This document shows, piece by piece, positions 1 to 7,996 of a stretch of 64,000 nucleotides of DNA (positions are counted from its first letter, which is position 1; each line of letters opens with the position of its first letter). The notes below the pieces were generated by a model. That model saw only the letters and a list, made by a program, of their open reading frames with translations. It made no database searches and was not told the origin of the DNA. A program made the translations under genes and the position numbers. The stretch lies in NCBI GenBank assembly GCA_024641655.1, contig JAHECR010000005.1:1-64000 (forward strand), given 5' to 3'. Source of the stretch: Acidimicrobiaceae bacterium (lineage in GTDB: Bacteria; Actinomycetota; Acidimicrobiia; Acidimicrobiales; UBA8592).

Positions 1-675
1 TAGCGAGGCGCCGGCTCCCGAGGCCCGCACCCCGCCTCCGGCCACGATCACGGGGCGATCGGCGTCGAGCAGTGCCCCCAGCGCCGCGTGGACCTCGCGA
101 TCGTCCGACGGTTGTGGTCGGTACGGCGGTACCGAGGCGAAGCGCTCCTCGACGTAGGCGTCCGCGGTCGTCTCGGCCCCGTCGATCTGACCTTCGTTGC
201 CCTGGAACTGCAGATGGACCGGCCCGGGGGCGCCGGTCGTGGCGACCCGAAATGCCTGCCGGAGCATGTCGGGGATGCGATCGACGTCATCGACGGTTGC
301 GTTCCACTTCGTCACGGGCTCGAACGCGGGGACGTCGTCGACCTCCTGGTAGGCGCCCCGGAACTTCGTCTCGGGGAAGCGACCACCGGTGAGGGCGATG
401 ACCGGTGCGCGGGCCAGGTACGCGTCGCGCAGGCCCGCAGCGAGGTTCAGCGCGCCGATCACCTGTGCCATGCACACACCAGGGCGGCCGGACGCCCGCG
501 CGTACCCGTCGGCCATGTAAGCCGACGACTTCTCGCCATGGGGTCGGATGCGCTTGATGTCGGTCTGGAGCTCGATCTCGCGCATGGTGTTGCGCAAGAT
601 GGCGGGCACCTGGAAGACATGGGTCACGCCATACCCGGCAAGCATGCGGGCGATGACGTCGGCACCGGTCGTCAT
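1..675 (-). CDS. Thiamine-diphosphate-dependent enzyme, N-terminal part (cut by window edge)
   Basis: The first 225 codons of a ThDP enzyme of the acetolactate-synthase/benzoylformate-decarboxylase superfamily; the rest lies off the left edge. The start ATG at 675 follows an AAGGAG-type ribosome site (the complement reads ATCAAGGAGCCCCAC before ATG). The N-terminal pyrimidine-binding domain is clear: a GYGVTHVFQVPA opening, then HGEKSSAYMADGYARASG, where Glu48 sits at the position of the glutamate that activates the cofactor and ADGYAR (55-60) is the family signature. ALTGG and FEPVTKWN are also typical. The visible end enters the central domain. Substrate cannot be told from this part; a 2-oxo-acid decarboxylase or synthase is equally possible. 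Confidence 0.9.
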   Translation of the reverse strand, partial: MTTGADVIARMLAGYGVTHVFQVPAILRNTMREIELQTDIKRIRPHGEKSSAYMADGYARASGRPGVCMAQVIGALNLAAGLRDAYLARAPVIALTGGRFPETKFRGAYQEVDDVPAFEPVTKWNATVDDVDRIPDMLRQAFRVATTGAPGPVHLQFQGNEGQIDGAETTADAYVEERFASVPPYRPQPSDDREVHAALGALLDADRPVIVAGGGVRASGAGASL

Positions 676-995
676 GTGGGGCTCCTTGATACTCGTCGGT
701 TGGCACGCGTGGTCGGTTCAGCGCGACCGGGGAGCCCGACACTACTTGTGAGCGCAGACCCCGGCAGGCCCAGCGCCGCCCGCGACTTGGCATGCCGTGC
801 CTCCTTGCCCCGCAATGGGCCAGTGTCTCCTTGCCCCGCAATGGGCCAGTGTCTCCTTGCCCCGCAATGGGCCAGTGTCTCCTTGCCCCGCAATGGGCCA
901 GTGTCTCCTTGACCCGCAAGCGAGCCGACACTGGATGCTCCGATGGGCGCGGGAGCCGACGGTGTGCTGGCGTGTGAGCGCTCGAAGGAGGGAAC
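676..995. other. Intergenic region with minisatellite between divergent genes
   Basis: About 320 bases between the divergently read thiamine-diphosphate enzyme and the thioesterase at 996. It holds the 26-bp tandem array described separately. No protein-coding frame fits: the repeat unit is not a multiple of three and open frames crossing it are low-complexity. The ribosome site AAGGAGGGA for the gene at 996 is at 985-993. Confidence 0.7.
801..920. repeat. 26-bp tandem repeat, four perfect copies plus a degenerate fifth
   Basis: Four identical units start at 801, 827, 853 and 879, each opening CTCCTTGCCCCGCAATGGGC and ending CAGTGT. A fifth copy from 905 decays after CTCCTTG. Each unit carries a small GCCC/GGGC inverted repeat. 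CCAGTGTC at 898-905 is matched by its exact inverse GACACTGG at 927-934, so the array edge can form a hairpin. Perfect identity implies recent expansion. Confidence 0.95.
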
Positions 996-1787
996 GTGAA
1001 CGACATCTCGATGGCCGACCTGTGGGAGCTCTCCCCGAGCGGTGAGGACGTCTTCGTCGCTGCGCCGCCGGGCACCGGGTTCCTTTTCGGTGGCCAGACC
1101 ATGGCGCTCGTGCTGCGCGCTGCGGGACGGACCGTGTCGGATCATCTCCTGCCGAAATCGCTGCACTGCTCGTTCATACGCAGCGGGGACTGGGGTGATG
1201 CCGTCGAGCTCCGGGTGCGACGCGTCAACGACAGCCGGTCCTTCGCGCACCGGGCCGTTTCAGCGCATCAGGGTGGGCATCTGTTGGTCGAGGCCGCGAT
1301 CTCGTTCCACGCGCCTGACGAAGGCGTCGATGAGCACCTGCCGGCACCGGAAGGTCCAGGTCCCCACGAGCTGGCCAGCGACGAGACCGTTCTCGGAGGG
1401 GTACCTGGCATCATCGACGTGCGCCCGCTCGACGGTCCCAGGCCGAAGGGCACGGTGAGGAACGTGCACCCCTACTGGGCGCGGCCCCACGGGCCCGTCG
1501 ACGCGCGTCCGCTCCTGGCGGACTGCGTGACGACGTTCATCAGCGACTATCTGGTGGTGTCGACCATCTTCCCCGAGCCGACCGACCGAGCGCAGATGGT
1601 CGTGACGTTGACCCACACGATCTGGTTCCACCGCCAGGTGCACCCCGAGGCGTGGTTGCGCTACGACGCCGAGGTCGTCACGCTCGTGGGTGGCCGGTTC
1701 CTCGCCGAGGGAAGCGTCCACGACGAAGGTGGCGTCCTCGTGGCGTCCTTTGCCCAGGAGGCGCTCATTCGGCCCCGTCGCTCCTGA
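996..1787 (+). CDS. TesB-like acyl-CoA thioesterase (double hot-dog)
   Basis: A 263-residue protein likely to hydrolyse acyl-CoA thioesters in the cytoplasm. The GTG start at 996 follows AAGGAGGGA. The N-terminal hot-dog has the family pattern FGGQTMALVLRAAGRTV (residues about 29-45), then HCSFIRSGDWGDAVELRVRRVND and SFAHRAVSAHQGGHLL. The C-terminal hot-dog ends with SLTH-like TLTHTIWFHRQVH and the FLAEGSVHDEGGVLVAS strand characteristic of TesB. Length fits the 260-290 residue family. It converges on the DUF4395 gene. Chain-length specificity is not predictable. Confidence 0.88.
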   Translation: MNDISMADLWELSPSGEDVFVAAPPGTGFLFGGQTMALVLRAAGRTVSDHLLPKSLHCSFIRSGDWGDAVELRVRRVNDSRSFAHRAVSAHQGGHLLVEAAISFHAPDEGVDEHLPAPEGPGPHELASDETVLGGVPGIIDVRPLDGPRPKGTVRNVHPYWARPHGPVDARPLLADCVTTFISDYLVVSTIFPEPTDRAQMVVTLTHTIWFHRQVHPEAWLRYDAEVVTLVGGRFLAEGSVHDEGGVLVASFAQEALIRPRRS

Positions 1788-1831
1788 TCGTGGCCGGCGC
1801 TGGACTGCCCGACCATCGTGGCGGTCAGGAG
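1781..1831. terminator. Inverted repeat spanning both stop codons of a convergent pair
   Basis: CTCCTGA at 1781-1787 (including the thioesterase stop) pairs with TCAGGAG at 1825-1831 (including the DUF4395 stop). The loop is 37 nt and there is no T tract, so this is a weak candidate for a shared terminator. Confidence 0.25.
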
Positions 1832-2322
1832 ACGCCGAGTCCGATTCGTGCGGAGATGTCGGCACACTCGACGCAGTGTCGTTCGTGAACGACGCCGACG
1901 CGCACGAGCACGGCGAAGATCCGGCATCCCAGGCAGAAGGCCAGCGCGGCCTCGAGCGTGGCGGCTGCGACGATCATGGCGACGAGGACGTAAGCGACGG
2001 CGGTTGCACCGAACGCGAAGTGGGCGACCGCCGCTGATGCGGACAGTGCGGCGCCGATGCCCTGTGCGAAGCGTTTGGGCGCCCCTGCGACCAGGCGGGC
2101 CTCGACGGGCAGGGCCGGGGTGAGGACCCTGGTCACGAACTGGCCGAGGGGGCTGAGCGTGGGACCGGTGAGCACGCGAGCGACGAACCCGTAGGCCATC
2201 ACGGCGATGAGCCACGGTGTCTGGGTGGCGAGTACCACGACGCCGAGGAGGGCGACCCCGGTCGCGACCAGCCGTGCCGAGACCTCGTTGACCGGATCGG
2301 GGAAGGTGAAGAGCGAGCGCAT
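1825..2322 (-). CDS. DUF4395 family membrane protein
   Basis: A 165-residue membrane protein matching the DUF4395 pattern, which opens FxFPDPVNExxAR (here residues 5-17). It has four hydrophobic segments at about 20-37, 38-56, 92-112 and 115-135, and the C-terminal CLGC pair (CLGCRIFAVLVRVG) is typical. Function of the family is not known; some members sit beside thioredoxin or sulfurtransferase genes, but not here. A TATCCT hexamer lies 6 nt before the ATG, so translation is probably leaderless from 2322. Confidence 0.85.
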   Translation of the reverse strand: MRSLFTFPDPVNEVSARLVATGVALLGVVVLATQTPWLIAVMAYGFVARVLTGPTLSPLGQFVTRVLTPALPVEARLVAGAPKRFAQGIGAALSASAAVAHFAFGATAVAYVLVAMIVAAATLEAALAFCLGCRIFAVLVRVGVVHERHCVECADISARIGLGVS

Positions 2323-2328
2323 GGGGAC

Positions 2329-2334
2329 AGGATA
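2329..2334 (-). promoter_or_regulatory. -10 hexamer TATCCT, leaderless start of DUF4395 gene
   Basis: On the minus strand TATCCT is followed by 6 nt and then ATG at 2322. There is no ribosome site, which fits transcription beginning at or next to the start codon. Confidence 0.5.
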
Positions 2335-2441
2335 TCCGTAAATCCCGATCAGTCAACTCATGATTGCGAAATGTACGGTCCGCTTCCTTCGAGGCCTTGA
2401 GGCGGCGCTAGCGTCGGTGCGACGACCCAGAGGAGCCGACA

Positions 2442-3260
2442 ATCAGCGACGAACGCGACCGGTGGAGCGACGCTGCGGGGGCGTTCTTCGCCAAGGAGGA
2501 ACAGTCGTTCGTCCCCCGCTCCCACGCCTCGAGCCTGTGGGGTCCGATGCTCAACGGACGGACCCTCGCCGGGCTCACCGCGTACGCCGCCGAGCACGAG
2601 CTCGTGGCGAGCGGCGCCGACCCCTCCCTGCAGATCGCACGCATCTCCGTCGACATGTTCCGGGCCGTCCCGCTGGTCGCGCTCAACGTCGCCGTCGTGC
2701 CCGTTCGCCAGGGACGCCGCGTTCGGGTCGTCGACGTGACGATCACCGATCGCGACGGCGGTGTCCAGTGCCGCGGCTCGGTGGTGGCCCTGCGACGCAC
2801 CGACGATGAGGAGGCTCTTGGTGGGGAACCCTGGGACGCGCCTCGGCCGGAGGACCTCCCGGCGCCCACTTCGCGTCGACCCCCCTGGGAAGTCCGGTCG
2901 GTTTCTCACGCCCGGTCGGGCGGCGTCGGATCGTCGGGCTTCGGCACTGCGTGCTGGGTGCGCGAATATTTCGCGCTCGTCGAGGGGGAGGAAACGAGCC
3001 CAATCGTCCGGGCCACGATGGCGGCCGACCTGACCAATGCCATCGCGAACGCCGCCGGCGACCGGATCGGCTACATCAACGCAGACCTCCAGGTGCACCT
3101 CACGCGAGCGCCCGTGGACGACTGGGTCGGCCTCGAAAGGTCCGGAGCCGAGGCACACCGGGGCGTCGCCTTCAGCACTGCGGACCTCTACGACCGCGTC
3201 GGTCGTATCGGCCACGTTTCGCTCTCCTCTGTGGCCGACGGTCGCATCAGCGACGCCTGA
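2442..3260 (+). CDS. TesB-like thioesterase family protein, probable ATC start
   Basis: A 272-residue double hot-dog protein. The first ATG (2547) cuts into the domain: the family pattern SFVPRSHASSLWGPMLNGRTLAGL begins upstream. Between the in-frame stop at 2409 and 2547 there is no ATG, GTG or TTG, but an ATC at 2442 stands six bases after AGAGGAG and continues AGC GAC GAA, a typical first-codon context. I therefore place the start at ATC 2442. The C-terminal domain holds the AADLTNAIANA and GYINADLQVHLTRAP motifs of TesB-like proteins. It converges on and overlaps the alpha/beta hydrolase gene by 73 bp. An ATG-to-ATC mutation or a base error is the alternative. Confidence 0.75.
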   Translation: MSDERDRWSDAAGAFFAKEEQSFVPRSHASSLWGPMLNGRTLAGLTAYAAEHELVASGADPSLQIARISVDMFRAVPLVALNVAVVPVRQGRRVRVVDVTITDRDGGVQCRGSVVALRRTDDEEALGGEPWDAPRPEDLPAPTSRRPPWEVRSVSHARSGGVGSSGFGTACWVREYFALVEGEETSPIVRATMAADLTNAIANAAGDRIGYINADLQVHLTRAPVDDWVGLERSGAEAHRGVAFSTADLYDRVGRIGHVSLSSVADGRISDA

Positions 3261-4168
3261 ATCGGGTTCGGGTTGGCCACAGCCGAGCGTCGGGTGAAGG
3301 GCACCGAATGCTCCCAGTCCGCGAGCAGGGTGCGCAGCGCGGTGACCACGAGCAGTGGTTGATCCAACATCAGGTGGTGCCCTGCGAGCGGCACTTCGAT
3401 CACCGGAGCGACACGACCGAGCAGCTCGTACATGTGCTCGCCGATGTCCTGGGTCACCGAGCCGTACTGCGCCCGGAAGAGTGCAACCCGACAGGTGATC
3501 GAGGTCAACATGTCGGGCACCTGGTGGCGGAGGCTTCCCGGGCGACGGTTGGGGTCGAACTTCCACGTGACCCCGCCCGCGACCTCCTTGAGCGACTGAC
3601 GCGCGATGTGCTCCATGAGATATGGCTCGTAGTGCGGCTGCTCTGGGATCGTGCGGAAGCGGCTGATGGCCGTCTCCCAGTCCGGGTGGACCTTGGCTCG
3701 GCTCATCTGGGCCCGACCGGCTTCGGTGACCTCGTCGGCCGGGCGTCGCACGGGTGAGTCGAGGATCGCGATCCCGGCCAGGCGATCGCTGAAGCGTGCT
3801 CCCGTCGCGATCGAGACCATGCCTCCCATGCTGTGCCCCACAAGGACGGGCGGACCGTCGATACCGGCGTCGTCGGCGACCGCCATGACCTCCTCGGCCC
3901 ACTGCTCGAGGTCGTAACCTCCGGGCCGGTGCCCGCTGTCGCCGTGTCCGGACAGGTCGATCGCAACGGCCCGGTAGTCGGGGGTGAAGTGCGGTGCGAT
4001 GTGGGTCCACCAATGGGCGTGAGCGCCGCCGCCATGGACGAAGACCACACCCGGCCGTCCCGCCGCGCCCCAGGCAAGGTAATGGATCGCACACCCCTGC
4101 ACCTCGACGAACCGGTCGTCGTAATGCTCGCTCATGACCTGTCGATACCAGTCCGGTGCGGCGCTCAT
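3188..4168 (-). CDS. Alpha/beta hydrolase
   Basis: A 326-residue alpha/beta hydrolase of unknown substrate. Seen: the oxyanion HGGG (GVVFVHGGGAHAHWW), the strand AVAIDLSGHGDSG, the nucleophile elbow GHSMGG with Ser, the acid region ILDSPVRRPADE, and the catalytic histidine in PLAGHHLMLDQP. The ATG at 4168 (MSAAPDW) is preferred over a GTG at 4186. The last 25 or so residues (from NPNPIQ) are encoded antisense to the neighbouring thioesterase and look like a read-through tail. It could act as an esterase, a lipase-like enzyme or a C-C hydrolase. Confidence 0.88.
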   Translation of the reverse strand: MSAAPDWYRQVMSEHYDDRFVEVQGCAIHYLAWGAAGRPGVVFVHGGGAHAHWWTHIAPHFTPDYRAVAIDLSGHGDSGHRPGGYDLEQWAEEVMAVADDAGIDGPPVLVGHSMGGMVSIATGARFSDRLAGIAILDSPVRRPADEVTEAGRAQMSRAKVHPDWETAISRFRTIPEQPHYEPYLMEHIARQSLKEVAGGVTWKFDPNRRPGSLRHQVPDMLTSITCRVALFRAQYGSVTQDIGEHMYELLGRVAPVIEVPLAGHHLMLDQPLLVVTALRTLLADWEHSVPFTRRSAVANPNPIQASLMRPSATEESETWPIRPTRS

Positions 4169-4201
4169 GGCCCGATCATCGCGCACCGGGGCGCACCGGA
4201 G

Positions 4202-4768
4202 TCAGGTTGCCGTGAGGGTGAAGGTACCGGACGCGACACCCGTGATTTCGTAGGTGCCCTCGTAGCCGGTCGCGACTCTCGTGCCGTTCATCGTCATGGC
4301 GACGTTGCCGACGCCGGGCACCGAAGGTGCAGTGAGGACGAAGTTCCCGGCATCGTCGACGGTCAGGTCGCTCTGACCGAACAGCTCGTCGCCCCCGCCG
4401 AGCCAGTCCTCGGTCGCCAGATCGATCTGGAACGTGACCGGAGCCGGGTCGTCGCCGCCGAACACCGTGCCTCCGAGATCGAGCGCGACGACTGCGAACT
4501 GCGCCTCCGCGCTCACCTCGATGGTCAGGTCGATCGGGCCCGACGAGCCGAAAGTCGCGTTGTTCCATTGACCGCTGTACGTTCCCTCGACCTCGAGCGC
4601 CCGCTGGACGGCGGCATTCACGGGCGCCTGCGAACCCGGTCCGGCGGTTGGTGTTGGCGGTGCCATTTCGTCGGTGGGCGTCGGCGTCGCCTGGTCGTCG
4701 TCGCCGCTGCAGCCGGCGAACAGCACGAGCGCCGCCAGCGCCGCGCTCGCGAAGGCCTTCGAGTTCAT
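4202..4768 (-). CDS. Secreted lipoprotein, unknown function
   Basis: A 188-residue lipoprotein. The signal peptide MNSKAFASAALAALVLFAGC ends in the lipobox FAGC (Cys20) and is followed by an acidic, Thr/Pro-rich linker (about 21-50). The rest is a beta-rich domain of the 'synthesised-glycan or lipid-carrier-like' look, with YSGQWNNATFGSSGPIDLTIEV and a final YEITGVASGTFTLTAT strand. I do not recognise a specific family. The start at 4768 follows a GGGAG ribosome site. It stands alone between the hydrolase and the ligase, both on the same strand. Confidence 0.85.
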   Translation of the reverse strand: MNSKAFASAALAALVLFAGCSGDDDQATPTPTDEMAPPTPTAGPGSQAPVNAAVQRALEVEGTYSGQWNNATFGSSGPIDLTIEVSAEAQFAVVALDLGGTVFGGDDPAPVTFQIDLATEDWLGGGDELFGQSDLTVDDAGNFVLTAPSVPGVGNVAMTMNGTRVATGYEGTYEITGVASGTFTLTAT

Positions 4769-4862
4769 GTGGAGCACTCCCGGGTGATGTTCCAGCCCTT
4801 CAGCCATGAAGGGCGCGCGGCCGAATCGGGCCACAGCACTCCGTCGGCAGCGAAAGACGGAT

Positions 4863-6323
4863 CTAGAGGGAAGGCGGCGACGTGAGCCGCTCGGAGCGCA
4901 GCGCGCTCCGCCTGACCTTGCCGGCATCGTCGCGAAGGGCCACGTCCACGAACTCGAAGCTACGCGGGATCTTGTACGCAACCAGGCGCTGCGACAGGAA
5001 CGCGACGAGCTCGTCGACGCTCCCCGGGTCGGCCTGCACGATGGCGTGCACCCGAGTGCCGCGCTGATCGTCGGGGAGGCCGATGACTGCAGAGGACCCG
5101 ACCGCCGGATGGGCGTTGATGGCCGCCTCCACCTCGGCGGGATAGATGTTCGCCCCACCGATCACGATCATGTCCGTTCGACGATCCGCCAGATACAGGT
5201 ACCCGTCCTCGTCCATCCACCCCACATCGCCGAGGCACTCCCACTCCCCCATTCGCACGGCCTCTGCGCCGATGTACCGGTAGGTCGGGCGCATGGGATC
5301 AGGTGGCCGCATCCACACGTCGCCGATCACGCCCGGCCCAACGGCGTCTCCAGCCTCGTCACGGATCGAGATCGACCCCTTCACAGCGCGCCCGACCGAG
5401 CCGGGGTGTGTCAGCCAGTCGTGGCCGCTGATGACCGTTCGGGCCTGGCTCTCGGTACCTGCGTAGAGCTCCCAGAGCACGTCGGGCCCGAGCCAGTCCA
5501 GCCAGGCCTCCTTCAGCCATCGCGGGCAGGGCTCACCGAGGTGGAAAGCGGTCTTCAGTGTCGAAAGGTCGTATTGGTCGCGCACGTACTGGGGAAGCTT
5601 CCAGATGCGCTGCATCATGGTCGGCACCAGGTAGATCGACGTGGCGCGGTGCAACGCGACTGCTGCCAGGGTGGCCTCGGCGTCGAATCGCTCCAGCAGG
5701 ATCAGATGGCAACCGGCGAGCAGGTCGAGCGAGCTCCAGAGGAACGGGCCGTTGTGGTAGAGCGGGCCGGGCATCACCATCGCCCCACCCTCGGTGGCCC
5801 CGATCATGGTGGCAACGGCCCGCAATGAGTCGTCGTAGACGGAGGGCTCACCTGCCAAGATGAGCTTCGGTCGCCCGGTCGAGCCGCCCGAGGTCGGGGC
5901 CTTCCACGCCGACGCGATGGCATCGGGCAGCGGTCCGACGTCGAGATCGCTTGGCGGCACGAAGCCGCGCGGGATCCACGGTCGATCCGGCGTCGGCAGG
6001 CCGACGACCACGGCGGAGGCGGCCAGCTCGACGATGGCATCGAGCTCGACCGCCGGAAGTCGGTGGGACACGGGTTGGGGAATTGCCCCGAGCTTCCAGG
6101 CGGCCACTGCGGCGACGATGAAGGCCAGGGAATTGGGCTCGCCGATGGTGACGAAATCCTCGGTCTGCACGCCCAGCGACCCGAGATGGCGCGCCATGGC
6201 GTTGCCGAGGCGATCGAGCTCTGCGCAGCTCACCGTCACCTCGCCGACGGTGAGCGCGGGCGCATCGGGTCGGGTCCGGGCGAGTTCGGCGAAGCGCGCG
6301 GCGAAGGACAAGGGTTCGGCCAC
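4863..6323 (-). CDS. Acyl-CoA ligase (AMP-dependent synthetase)
   Basis: A 486-residue adenylate-forming enzyme that should activate a carboxylic acid to its CoA thioester. The P-loop TSGGSTGRPK lies at 144-153; ELYAGTES supplies the A5 region; YLADRRTDMIVIGGANIYP is the A7/A8 hinge; PAEVEAAINAHPAV follows; the C-terminal lysine motif is IPRSFEFVD then GKVRRSAL. It is slightly short for the FadD family (500-560) with a compact N-terminus. The start is GTG at 6323. Substrate is not evident; bile-acid/steroid-type and medium-chain ligases share this layout. Confidence 0.92.
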   Translation of the reverse strand: MAEPLSFAARFAELARTRPDAPALTVGEVTVSCAELDRLGNAMARHLGSLGVQTEDFVTIGEPNSLAFIVAAVAAWKLGAIPQPVSHRLPAVELDAIVELAASAVVVGLPTPDRPWIPRGFVPPSDLDVGPLPDAIASAWKAPTSGGSTGRPKLILAGEPSVYDDSLRAVATMIGATEGGAMVMPGPLYHNGPFLWSSLDLLAGCHLILLERFDAEATLAAVALHRATSIYLVPTMMQRIWKLPQYVRDQYDLSTLKTAFHLGEPCPRWLKEAWLDWLGPDVLWELYAGTESQARTVISGHDWLTHPGSVGRAVKGSISIRDEAGDAVGPGVIGDVWMRPPDPMRPTYRYIGAEAVRMGEWECLGDVGWMDEDGYLYLADRRTDMIVIGGANIYPAEVEAAINAHPAVGSSAVIGLPDDQRGTRVHAIVQADPGSVDELVAFLSQRLVAYKIPRSFEFVDVALRDDAGKVRRSALRSERLTSPPSL

Positions 6324-6442
6324 GAGCCAGCAGCTCCAATCGGGTCGACGCGGTTGCGGTCATCATCGCGCGAACCCCGGGTGCGACGGTACCCGAGCCA
6401 GGACCCTTCGTCCCTCGGCACCGTCGGAGGGGCGCTGCGGAC

Positions 6443-6448
6443 TAGATT
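6443..6448 (+). promoter_or_regulatory. -10 hexamer TAGATT, leaderless start
   Basis: TAGATT ends seven bases before the ATG at 6456 and no Shine-Dalgarno sequence is present, consistent with a leaderless mRNA. Confidence 0.5.
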
Positions 6449-6455
6449 CACGCCT

Positions 6456-7082
6456 ATGTCTGCCACCATCGACGTCTATGCAGACGTCGTCTGCCCGTTC
6501 GCGTACATCGGCCTGACCCGGGTGCTCGCCCACCGGGCGGCCATCGGCAGAGACGACGTGCGCCTTCGGGTGCTCCCCTGGCCTCTCGAGGTCGTCAACC
6601 ACGAGCCCGTGGACGGTCGCTTCATCGCCGAGGAGGTCGCCGAGGTCGCGCCCCAGGTCGCTCCGGATCTCTTCACCGGGTTCGATCCGGACGCGTTCCC
6701 CTCGAGCTCCCTGCCGGCGCTCGCGCTCACCCACGCCGCCTACCGACACGACGACCAGACCGGCGAGCAGGTGGCCATGGCGCTGCGCACCGCACTTTTC
6801 GAGCGGGGCCTGGACATCTCCGATGCCGACGTGCTCGCGGGCATCGCCGACGCGCACAGGATCGACGGGTACTCGCCCGAGGACCTCGAGGCCGTGCAGG
6901 CCGAGTACACCCGTGGGCGCGAGCGTGGGGTCGTCGGATCGCCGCACTTCTTCACGCGTTCGCTGTCGGTGTTCTGCCCGGTCCTCGAGATCCACCGGGT
7001 AGAAGGCACGCTCGACGTCCAGGTCGACCGCGAGGCGCTTGCCTCCCTGCTCGAAGCCTGCTTCGAACCGCTCGAGAGCTGA
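6456..7082 (+). CDS. DsbA-fold oxidoreductase/isomerase-like protein with single active-site Cys
   Basis: A 208-residue member of the DsbA/FrnE/2-hydroxychromene-2-carboxylate isomerase superfamily, with the thioredoxin strand [15 protein letters not shown] (5-19). The CxxC motif is CPFA, so only Cys13 remains and ordinary dithiol chemistry is not expected. The helical insertion (about 50-140) and [11 protein letters not shown] with its cis-proline-like segment support the fold. It has no signal peptide and is cytoplasmic. The ABC exporter genes follow at once, but nothing links them functionally. It may use glutathione or mycothiol, or be non-catalytic. Confidence 0.85.
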   Translation: MSATIDVYADVVCPFAYIGLTRVLAHRAAIGRDDVRLRVLPWPLEVVNHEPVDGRFIAEEVAEVAPQVAPDLFTGFDPDAFPSSSLPALALTHAAYRHDDQTGEQVAMALRTALFERGLDISDADVLAGIADAHRIDGYSPEDLEAVQAEYTRGRERGVVGSPHFFTRSLSVFCPVLEIHRVEGTLDVQVDREALASLLEACFEPLES

Positions 7083-7087
7083 ACGCC

Positions 7088-7996
7088 GTGGATGGGGCGA
7101 TCACCTGTCGGGCGCTCGTGAAGTCCTTCGGCAAGACGCGCGCGCTCGACGGACTCGACCTGGAGGTCGCGACCGGGGAGATCCATGGCTTCCTCGGTCC
7201 GAACGGCTCGGGCAAGACCGTCACCATGCGGATCCTGCTCGGCGTCCTGCGCGCCTCGTCGGGCAGCGCCGTCCTGCTCGGTGGCGACCCCTGGCACGAC
7301 GCGGTCGACCTGCACCGCCATATCGCCTACGTGCCGGGCGAGACCAACCTGTGGCCGAACCTCACCGGCGGTGAGATCATCGATCTGCTCGGGCAGCTCC
7401 GCGGCGGGCTTGACCAGCCCCGACGCTCCGAGCTCCTCGACCGCTTCGATCTCGACCCGTCGAAGAAGGCGCGTTCGTACTCGAAGGGGAACCGCCAGAA
7501 GGTCGCCCTGATCGCGGCGCTCGCCGCGCAGGCGGAGGTGTTGCTGCTCGACGAGCCGACGGCCGGCTTGGATCCGCTGATGGAGGCCGTCTTCCAGGAT
7601 TGCCTGCTCGAGGTCCGAGCACGGGGTGCAACCGTGCTGCTGTCGAGCCACATCCTGGCAGAGGTAGAGAAGATCTGCGACCGGGTGACAATCATCCGCA
7701 ACGGACGCGCGGTGGAGACGGGGACCCTTGCCGATCTCAGGGTGTTGTCGCGTACCAGCTTCGTCGTGAGCCTGGTCGGAGATGGCGCCCCCCTGGAGGG
7801 CATCTCGGGGGTCCACAACCTACAGCGCCGCGGGAGGGCGTGGATCTTCGAGAGCGAACCGACGGCGCTCGAGGAGGTGATGCGCACCCTCGCCCGCATC
7901 GGGGTGGCGTCGGTCGAGAGCCACCCACCCACGCTCGAGGAGATCTTCCTGCGACACTACGACGATGCACACGGTGGCGTCGGCGCAGCTCGATGA
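7088..7996 (+). CDS. ABC transporter ATP-binding protein
   Basis: A 302-residue nucleotide-binding subunit. Walker A GPNGSGKT is at 37-44, the Q-loop-like ETNLWPNLT near 85-93, the signature YSKGNRQ at 131-137, Walker B VLLLDEP at 151-157 and the switch His188. The C-terminal 80 residues form the extra domain seen in CcmA/DrrA-type drug exporters. GTG start at 7088, five bases after the preceding stop. Its stop overlaps the permease start (ATGA), so the pair is translationally coupled. Confidence 0.95.
   Translation: MDGAITCRALVKSFGKTRALDGLDLEVATGEIHGFLGPNGSGKTVTMRILLGVLRASSGSAVLLGGDPWHDAVDLHRHIAYVPGETNLWPNLTGGEIIDLLGQLRGGLDQPRRSELLDRFDLDPSKKARSYSKGNRQKVALIAALAAQAEVLLLDEPTAGLDPLMEAVFQDCLLEVRARGATVLLSSHILAEVEKICDRVTIIRNGRAVETGTLADLRVLSRTSFVVSLVGDGAPLEGISGVHNLQRRGRAWIFESEPTALEEVMRTLARIGVASVESHPPTLEEIFLRHYDDAHGGVGAAR

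Noticed and set aside
88..912. Plus-strand open frame across the first 900 bases
   Set aside because: It is the antisense of the thiamine-diphosphate enzyme, then low-complexity repeat sequence. The minus frame gives the family motifs.
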